A stretch of 64,000 nt of DNA from NCBI RefSeq assembly GCF_022531965.1, contig NZ_CP092831.1:772001-836000 (forward strand), in the 5' to 3' direction. Made by a program: the position numbers and the translations under genes. The notes under the pieces were generated by a model. That model did not search any database, was not told the origin of the DNA, and worked only from the letters and a program-made list of their open reading frames with translations. This stretch comes from Paenibacillus peoriae (GTDB lineage Bacteria; Bacillota; Bacilli; Paenibacillales; Paenibacillaceae). Within the stretch, counting starts at the first letter, position 1, and every line of letters starts with the position of its first letter. This document shows positions 59,223 through 64,000 of the stretch, one piece after another.

Positions 59223-60782
59223 ATGAATGAACATAGCGATGATAATTCGAACAGTAAAATAGCCGTATCCTTGAAGAATTTTGGCTATCGGTATGATGAT
59301 CAGGTGGAGCCAGCGTTACATGGCCTGACACTGGACATTGCGGTGGGCGAGCATGTAGCCATTGTCGGAGCCAGCGGAAGTGGAAAGTCTACGCTATGCC
59401 AGCTGCTTCATGGCGGGTTATCCCGTTCTGGCGAGGGCGAACGAACGGGTGAGTTGACCGTGTACGGGATGGACCCCGATACCGCTGATTTGGCTACTGT
59501 CGCCACCACTGTCGGCGTCGTGCTTCAGGACCCGGATGCCCAGCTGGTGCAGGGAATCGTCGAAGACGAGATTGCTTTTGGGCCGGAGAACCTGCGCGTG
59601 CCTCCGGCAGAAATAGCGCAGCGCATTGCCGCTGCGCTGGAGGCCGTCGGCCTAGCTCCCGAGCGCGACTCCTTCGTGCGGCGCCTCTCGGGAGGCCAGC
59701 GCCAACGCACCGCGATTGCTGCGGTACTGGCGTTGGAAGCGCCGCTGGTCGTGTTCGACGACGCAGCTGCGCAGTTAGACCCGCCGGCTGTCTGCGACTT
59801 CGTCCTGTTATGTCGGCGGCTCCATGCCGAAGGCCGGACGGTAGTTACCGCGTCCGGCCGCATAGACGATGGCGCACGGGCAGCGCAGCGCATCATCGTC
59901 CTGAAGGGCGGGACCGTGCAGCTGCAGGGTCCGCCCGAAACGCTGCTGCGCGAACATGGTGCGCAGCTGGCCGCCTTGGGGCTGCTCCCCTCTTCCGCAG
60001 AGAGGGGAGACGTGCCGCGTGAGCCGGGCGCGAAGCCCGGGTCAGCGGCGGACCGCGCTGGACAGCCGTTGCTGGAGGTGAAGGGATTGCCCTTCACCTA
60101 CCCCGGCAGCCAGCGCCCGGCGCTCAAGGGCGTGAGTCTTGCCCTTGCGCCTGGCGAACGAGCCGTGCTGTTGGGCGAGAACGGCTCAGGTAAAACCACG
60201 CTCGGCAAGCTGCTCATGGGCCTACTCCCCGCACCGAAGGGGTGCATGTGGTGGGAGGGGCAGGATATGGCGAAGCTGCCCATTCACCAGCTGGCTACCG
60301 AAATCGGCTATGTGTTCCAGCAGCCAGAGCATCAGTTTGCAGCTGCAACGGTGTGGGAAGAGTGCTTGTACAGCGTTCGCGCCAAGCTTGGTTTACGGAC
60401 CCGGGAGCCAGTTCCCGCCGCATATGTGGAACGGGCGCATCACTTGCTGGCTGCCGCCAGGCTGGAGCACAGACTGGATGCCTCCCCGTATCTGCTAAGT
60501 GGAGGCGAAAAAAGGCTCTTGAGCGTTGCAGCACAGTTTATCTTGCCCAAAAAGCTCTACATTCTGGATGAGCCTACCGCAGGAACGGATTACGAAGGGG
60601 CGAATATTCTGCTCCGTATGTGCACAGAGCAGTCTACCGAAGGCGCGGCATTCCTGATCATCACCCACGATATACAGGTAGCTGAACGCTTTGCCAGCCA
60701 TGTTCTTCGTATGGAAGAGGGGTATCTCTATAAAACGGAAAATAGCTGGAATGATCATACGATTACAGTTGACAAAAATTAA
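59223..60782 (+). CDS. Duplicated ECF ATPase (EcfA-EcfA' fusion, YkoD-like) with degenerate first site
   Basis: Two ABC ATPase units in one chain of about 519 residues. NBD1 (about 14-245): Walker A GASGSGKST, signature LSGGQRQR, Walker B VVFDD where the catalytic Glu is Asp180, and the switch His is replaced in TASGR. NBD2 (about 284-515): Walker A GENGSGKTT, LSGGEK, canonical LYILDE with Glu450 and His482 in THD. So NBD1 lacks both hydrolysis residues. A GC-rich, Pro/Gly/Arg linker (about 255-282) joins the units. Start 59223 is chosen for GAGG 11 bases before; upstream in-frame starts at 59169-59199 cannot be excluded. Confidence 0.88.
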   Translation: MNEHSDDNSNSKIAVSLKNFGYRYDDQVEPALHGLTLDIAVGEHVAIVGASGSGKSTLCQLLHGGLSRSGEGERTGELTVYGMDPDTADLATVATTVGVVLQDPDAQLVQGIVEDEIAFGPENLRVPPAEIAQRIAAALEAVGLAPERDSFVRRLSGGQRQRTAIAAVLALEAPLVVFDDAAAQLDPPAVCDFVLLCRRLHAEGRTVVTASGRIDDGARAAQRIIVLKGGTVQLQGPPETLLREHGAQLAALGLLPSSAERGDVPREPGAKPGSAADRAGQPLLEVKGLPFTYPGSQRPALKGVSLALAPGERAVLLGENGSGKTTLGKLLMGLLPAPKGCMWWEGQDMAKLPIHQLATEIGYVFQQPEHQFAAATVWEECLYSVRAKLGLRTREPVPAAYVERAHHLLAAARLEHRLDASPYLLSGGEKRLLSVAAQFILPKKLYILDEPTAGTDYEGANILLRMCTEQSTEGAAFLIITHDIQVAERFASHVLRMEEGYLYKTENSWNDHTITVDKN

Positions 60783-60816
60783 GGATATGTAGACAATAAT
60801 ATATATACATCGTACA

Positions 60817-60846
60817 AAACAGGCGGCCTATATAGGCCGCCTGTTT
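60817..60846. terminator. Terminator after the ECF operon
   Basis: AAACAGGCGGCCTA / TAGGCCGCCTGTTT, near-perfect palindrome with a minimal loop; only three T at the end, so somewhat weak. Confidence 0.65.
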
Positions 60847-60954
60847 ACGATTATACAGTGCGGGTAATCATCCATCTGAGAGGGAAAACTGCACAGATAC
60901 AACACAGTTTTTATAAGGAAAGGATTTGTGATTTGCTTGGGAGACGATAAACCT

Positions 60955-62469
60955 ATGAAGCGCGGACTCGTGCTGACAGGTGTTCTATTGGCCACTTTTT
61001 TGGCCGCAATTGAAGGAACGGTTATCGGTCCAGCAGGACCGACGATTGTTAGTGAACTGGGCAGCGTGAATTTGCTCAGCTGGATTTTTACGGCATATTT
61101 ACTGACGATGGCTGTGACCACACCTATTTTCGGAAAGCTTAGCGATTTGTTTGGACGAAAACCCATTTTTTTAATCGGTTGTTCGTTGTTTGTTCTTGGC
61201 TCTTTACTTTGTATGATAGCTGGTACTATGGAGCAGCTTATTATCTACCGGGCCATTCAGGGGATTGGTGCGGGTGGTGTCATTCCCGTTACCTTTACCA
61301 TCATCGGTGATATATACAAAATGGAGGAACGTGGCAAAGTCCAAGGCATGATCAGCTCAGTATGGGGAATTTCTTCCCTGATCGGGCCACTCTTGGGCGG
61401 TTATGTGGTCACCTATTTTGGTTGGGAGTGGATTTTCGGCTTTAACGTTCCCTTTGGATTGCTGGCTATGTTCTTCATCGCCCGTTACTTGCATGAACAG
61501 GTAAGCAAGCGTACCGCACGTATCGACGTACCCGGAGCGGTTACCTTTACCATCGGGATGACGGCTCTCTTGCTCGTATTGGCACTGGGCGGACAGTATA
61601 TCGGTTGGGCTTCTCCTGAATTGCTGGCCTTGGCTGCCGTAGCCATTTTGTTCCTGATTCTGTTTTTGGTTATCGAAAAACGCGCTCAGGAACCGATGGT
61701 GCCACTAAAGTTATTTCGGATACGGGATATCGCTTTTTCCTGTGCCGCAGCCCTGTTAGTCAGCACCCTGCTGATCGGATTGACTAGCTATCTTCCACTA
61801 TGGATTCAAGGTGTATACGGTGGGGATGCCGCTTCATCTGGTCTCGCATTGGCTCCAATGTCCATAGGCTGGCTATTTGGCTCTATGATCGGAGGACGCA
61901 TTTTGCTGACGCTGGGCTCGCGTCGAACCTCATTGATTGGACTGACCCTGATTGTATTGGGAGCCTTCGTCATGACCTTGATGGGCCAAACGGCTCCAAT
62001 CTGGCTGCTCTTCCTGTCTACATTGTTGTATGGACTGGGATTCGGTTTCTCGATAACTGTGTTTACGATTATTGCCCAGTCCTCGGTCGGGTTCCAGTTG
62101 CGTGGCGCGTCTACAGCTTTGAATACATTCCTGCGCACGTTGGGGCAAACGATCGGGGTTGCTGCCTTCGGTTCATGGCTGAATTATCGCATTGCTGCCC
62201 AGACAGCAGAAGGACAGCTTACACAGCAAGGGGTTACGCAGGAGGATATTAACGGTCTGCTTGCACCTCATGCTTCACAGAGTCTAAGTGACAAGGTTGC
62301 CGGATTGCTTCGTTCTGTACTGGAAAACAGTCTGCATTCCCTGTTCGTTATCATGGTCGTTATTGCAGTGATTAGCTGGTTTGTCGTGCTCGGACTGCGG
62401 AACCGTCCGCCGGGTACGGAAGAAGAGGCAGATCAGCGCGTAAAGACACCACAAAGAGAACACGCATAA
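60955..62469 (+). CDS. DHA2-type MFS multidrug efflux transporter (EmrB/QacA family)
   Basis: 504 residues, 14 membrane helices. FLAAIEGTVIGPAGPTIVSELGSVNLLSWIFTAYLLTMAVTTPIFGKLSDLFGRKPIF (helix 1-2 with motif A GKLSDLFGRK), the motif C region GISSLIGPLLGGYVVTYFGWEWIF and further DHA2 features. It exports cationic drugs or similar compounds by proton antiport. ATG 60955 has GGGAG about 11 bases upstream; a GTG 27 bases earlier with AAAGG is an alternative. Monocistronic with strong terminators on both sides. Confidence 0.9.
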   Translation: MKRGLVLTGVLLATFLAAIEGTVIGPAGPTIVSELGSVNLLSWIFTAYLLTMAVTTPIFGKLSDLFGRKPIFLIGCSLFVLGSLLCMIAGTMEQLIIYRAIQGIGAGGVIPVTFTIIGDIYKMEERGKVQGMISSVWGISSLIGPLLGGYVVTYFGWEWIFGFNVPFGLLAMFFIARYLHEQVSKRTARIDVPGAVTFTIGMTALLLVLALGGQYIGWASPELLALAAVAILFLILFLVIEKRAQEPMVPLKLFRIRDIAFSCAAALLVSTLLIGLTSYLPLWIQGVYGGDAASSGLALAPMSIGWLFGSMIGGRILLTLGSRRTSLIGLTLIVLGAFVMTLMGQTAPIWLLFLSTLLYGLGFGFSITVFTIIAQSSVGFQLRGASTALNTFLRTLGQTIGVAAFGSWLNYRIAAQTAEGQLTQQGVTQEDINGLLAPHASQSLSDKVAGLLRSVLENSLHSLFVIMVVIAVISWFVVLGLRNRPPGTEEEADQRVKTPQREHA

Positions 62470-62495
62470 AAAATAATATAAATCTTTCATTATAA

Positions 62496-62541
62496 AAGAG
62501 ATAGCCCGGACCTTTGAATAAAAGTCCGGGCTATCTCTTTA
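62496..62541 (+). terminator. Terminator after the DHA2 efflux gene
   Basis: AAAGAGATAGCCCGGAC / GTCCGGGCTATCTCTTT, 17-bp stem, with A/T flanks on both sides. Confidence 0.85.
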
Positions 62542-62751
62542 TTCAAAGGTCTCTCCTCCTAATGATTCAACAAAAAAACACCTCGCATAGGACCAATAAA
62601 TTTCCCAGCATACAAAAAGGAAATAAAAATCCTTTTGAGACTGCGATATATTCATATGGTATAGGTAACAAAATAGTAAAAAAGTCTTAAGAAATTGTAA
62701 CAAAAAATTTGTTTCTGGATGGAGCTGTAGGGTACTAAGGAACTATTTTTT

Positions 62752-62767
62752 TGAACCCGCTTACAAA
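62752..62767 (-). promoter_or_regulatory. cre site upstream of levansucrase
   Basis: Minus strand TTTGTAAGCGGGTTCA fits the CcpA consensus at all but one weak position. It lies about 310 bases ahead of the levansucrase start in an otherwise gene-free 609-base region (62470-63078), which also holds the terminator of the preceding gene. Confidence 0.55.
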
Positions 62768-62992
62768 TTGGGCTTTGTATGATTTATTTTAGAATGATTT
62801 TGCATGTGAATGAAGCAACCAAGCTAGCAATATGAAACACGGAAAAAATCAAGCAGCAAATTTTTCTGAATGTAATAAGAATGAAAAAAAAGGGATTTTC
62901 AGAAAATTACTAGGAAAATATGAGGATGAAATTCATAGAGTAACCTGTTTTCTTATCTCACATAATAGGGCTTTTCAGTCTATATCAATCGT

Positions 62993-63036
62993 TTGACATA
63001 CCATATAAAATGGCCCTATCAACCAAAAAGTTGGTT
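62993..63036 (+). promoter_or_regulatory. Candidate levansucrase promoter and small leader hairpin
   Basis: TTGACA (62993-62998) with TATCAA 18 bases later (63017-63022) is the only good promoter-like pair before the gene. Directly after it AACCAA-AAAG-TTGGTT (63021-63036) forms a six-base stem near the expected RNA start. Confidence 0.4.
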
Positions 63037-63078
63037 TTCAAATCTAGAAGCATAATTAGATTAAGGGAGATGGAGTAC

Positions 63079-64000
63079 TTGAAGTTTAACAAATGGTTCA
63101 GTAAAGCAGCCACTGCAACAGTAGCAACTACCTTGCTGTTAGGAGGCGGCGTTCAGGCTTTTGCCGAGGAAAATGATGCATCTGATCTCAAAACAGACAA
63201 TGCATTTACGCAAATTACGCGTAATGACATGCTGAATATTTTCAAACAGCAAGGCAAAGAGAAATATGAGGTTCCGTCCTTCGATGCGTCTACAATTAAG
63301 AATATTCCTTCTGCTATTGGTCGCGACAGCTCAGGCAAGCTGACTGATTTTGATGTCTGGGACTCTTGGCCGTTACAAAATGCCGATGGCACAGTAGCCA
63401 ATTACAAAGGGTATAATATCGTTTTTGGATTGGCAGGCGATCCTAAAAGAGCAGAGGATACATTTATATATCTGTTCTATCAAAAAGCGGGTAATACCTC
63501 GCTGAGCGGCTGGAAAAATGCCGGAAGAGTATTTAAAGACAATGATAAATTACTTGCCAACGATCCGATTCTAAAAAATCAGTCAGAAGAATGGTCCGGT
63601 TCTGCTACGTTAACCTCTGATGGACAAGTACGTTTATTCTATACCAGCAGACAGCCCTTTGAGCCAAGTAACCAACTATACGGCAAACAAACCTTGAGCA
63701 CGGCTCAAATTAATGTCTCTCAGCCTGATGACAAGACACTGAAAGTAGATGGAGTCGAGGATTTGAAATCGATCTATGACGGTGGAGATGGGAAAACCTA
63801 TCAAAATGTACAGCAAAGCGTCGGAATAGATATGGACAACCATACGTTTAGAGACCCTCACTATGTCGAGGATCAAGGCCACAAATATATTATATTTGAA
63901 GCCAACACAGGAACAGAAACCGGCTACCAAGGCGAAGATTCGCTTCAAAACCCAGCTTATTATGGCGGCAATAAGAAATTCTTCACGGAAGAGCAACAAA
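63079..64000 (+). CDS. sacB: Levansucrase, GH68 (3' end outside window)
   Basis: 307 codons are visible and the frame is open to the window end; intact GH68 proteins have about 470-500. The signal peptide has a basic start (MKFNKWFSKA), hydrophobic core and AFA cleavage motif near residue 29, so the enzyme is secreted. The five-bladed propeller residues are visible: nucleophile Asp95 in FDVWDSWPLQ and the transition-state stabiliser Asp259 in FRDPHYV. The general acid Glu lies beyond the window. It polymerises fructose from sucrose into levan. TTG at 63079 is preferred over ATG 63070, which is flush with the AGGGAG site. Confidence 0.92.
   Translation, partial: MKFNKWFSKAATATVATTLLLGGGVQAFAEENDASDLKTDNAFTQITRNDMLNIFKQQGKEKYEVPSFDASTIKNIPSAIGRDSSGKLTDFDVWDSWPLQNADGTVANYKGYNIVFGLAGDPKRAEDTFIYLFYQKAGNTSLSGWKNAGRVFKDNDKLLANDPILKNQSEEWSGSATLTSDGQVRLFYTSRQPFEPSNQLYGKQTLSTAQINVSQPDDKTLKVDGVEDLKSIYDGGDGKTYQNVQQSVGIDMDNHTFRDPHYVEDQGHKYIIFEANTGTETGYQGEDSLQNPAYYGGNKKFFTEEQQ

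Noticed and set aside
59525..60097. 190-codon minus-strand frame inside the ATPase gene
   Set aside because: Antisense shadow produced by the GC-rich stretch; Ser/Ala/Pro-rich translation.
1..64000. CRISPR arrays, tRNA, rRNA and intact insertion sequences
   Set aside because: No regular spaced repeats, no tRNA-like cloverleaf with CCA-proximal TTC arm noticed, and no transposase frame seen in any of the listed gaps.

Overview
The window looks like chromosomal DNA of a Paenibacillus, most likely the P. polymyxa group. This is inferred from protein content: a GerAB/GerC spore-germination pair, two YjcZ-type mini-proteins, PadR/PadC, a YfmP/YfmO-like pair, MerR/TipAS regulators, abundant glycoside hydrolases with YesM/YesN-type two-component control, and a levansucrase at the right edge. 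There is no rRNA, tRNA, phage or intact transposon that I can recognise, and no CRISPR array. Most genes carry strong Shine-Dalgarno sequences, and several starts are TTG or GTG.

Layout. 1-2 kb: end of a germinant-receptor operon. 2-4.5 kb: phenolic-acid decarboxylase with its divergent PadR repressor, an orphan gene and an HxlR-type redox regulator. 4.6-11.3 kb: cytosolic GH30 enzyme, an OmpR-type two-component system, pssA, a DedA protein, psiE and an AI-2E-family permease. 11.4-16.1 kb: an FMN reductase, then a compact three-gene operon (two radical SAM proteins and a fused siroheme-decarboxylase-like protein) that resembles the alternative, siroheme-dependent haem route (AHB) or haem d1-type chemistry. 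It lies between two gene remnants. 16.4-22 kb: MmcQ/YjbR protein, an MhqN/MhqO-like quinone-detoxification pair, and a SWIM/SNF2 ATPase. 22.3-24.3 kb: lipoprotein, lipase with a C-terminal helical domain, and a small WXG-like partner. This resembles a type VII secretion lipase toxin with reversed domain order and its immunity lipoprotein. 24.4-35.1 kb: site-2 protease, then a beta-galactoside utilisation locus (AraC regulator, GH42, YesM/YesN pair, ABC importer under an apparent CcpA site). 35-43.7 kb: small membrane proteins, trypsin-like peptidase, large DUF5695/LamG protein, pentapeptide protein, GMC oxidoreductase and a DUF1259 protein. 43.9-51.1 kb: MocR regulator with divergent PNPOx-like protein, TetR, YjcZ pair, and a MerR/MFS/UspA/aldehyde dehydrogenase operon. 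51.2-53.7 kb: a decayed stretch with a GC-rich DinB gene, a truncated lipoprotein and gene remnants around an unusual AbrB-type regulator. 53.7-60.8 kb: two MerR regulators, a Q-rich protein, fRMsr, a GNAT and a YkoC/YkoE/YkoD-like ECF transporter. 61-64 kb: DHA2 efflux pump and levansucrase (cut by the window end).

Two modules are the best candidates for unusual biology: the AHB-like operon (12.5-15.7 kb) and the reverse-order lipase toxin module (22.3-24.3 kb). Function assignments come from reading motifs and gene order. No database search was run.
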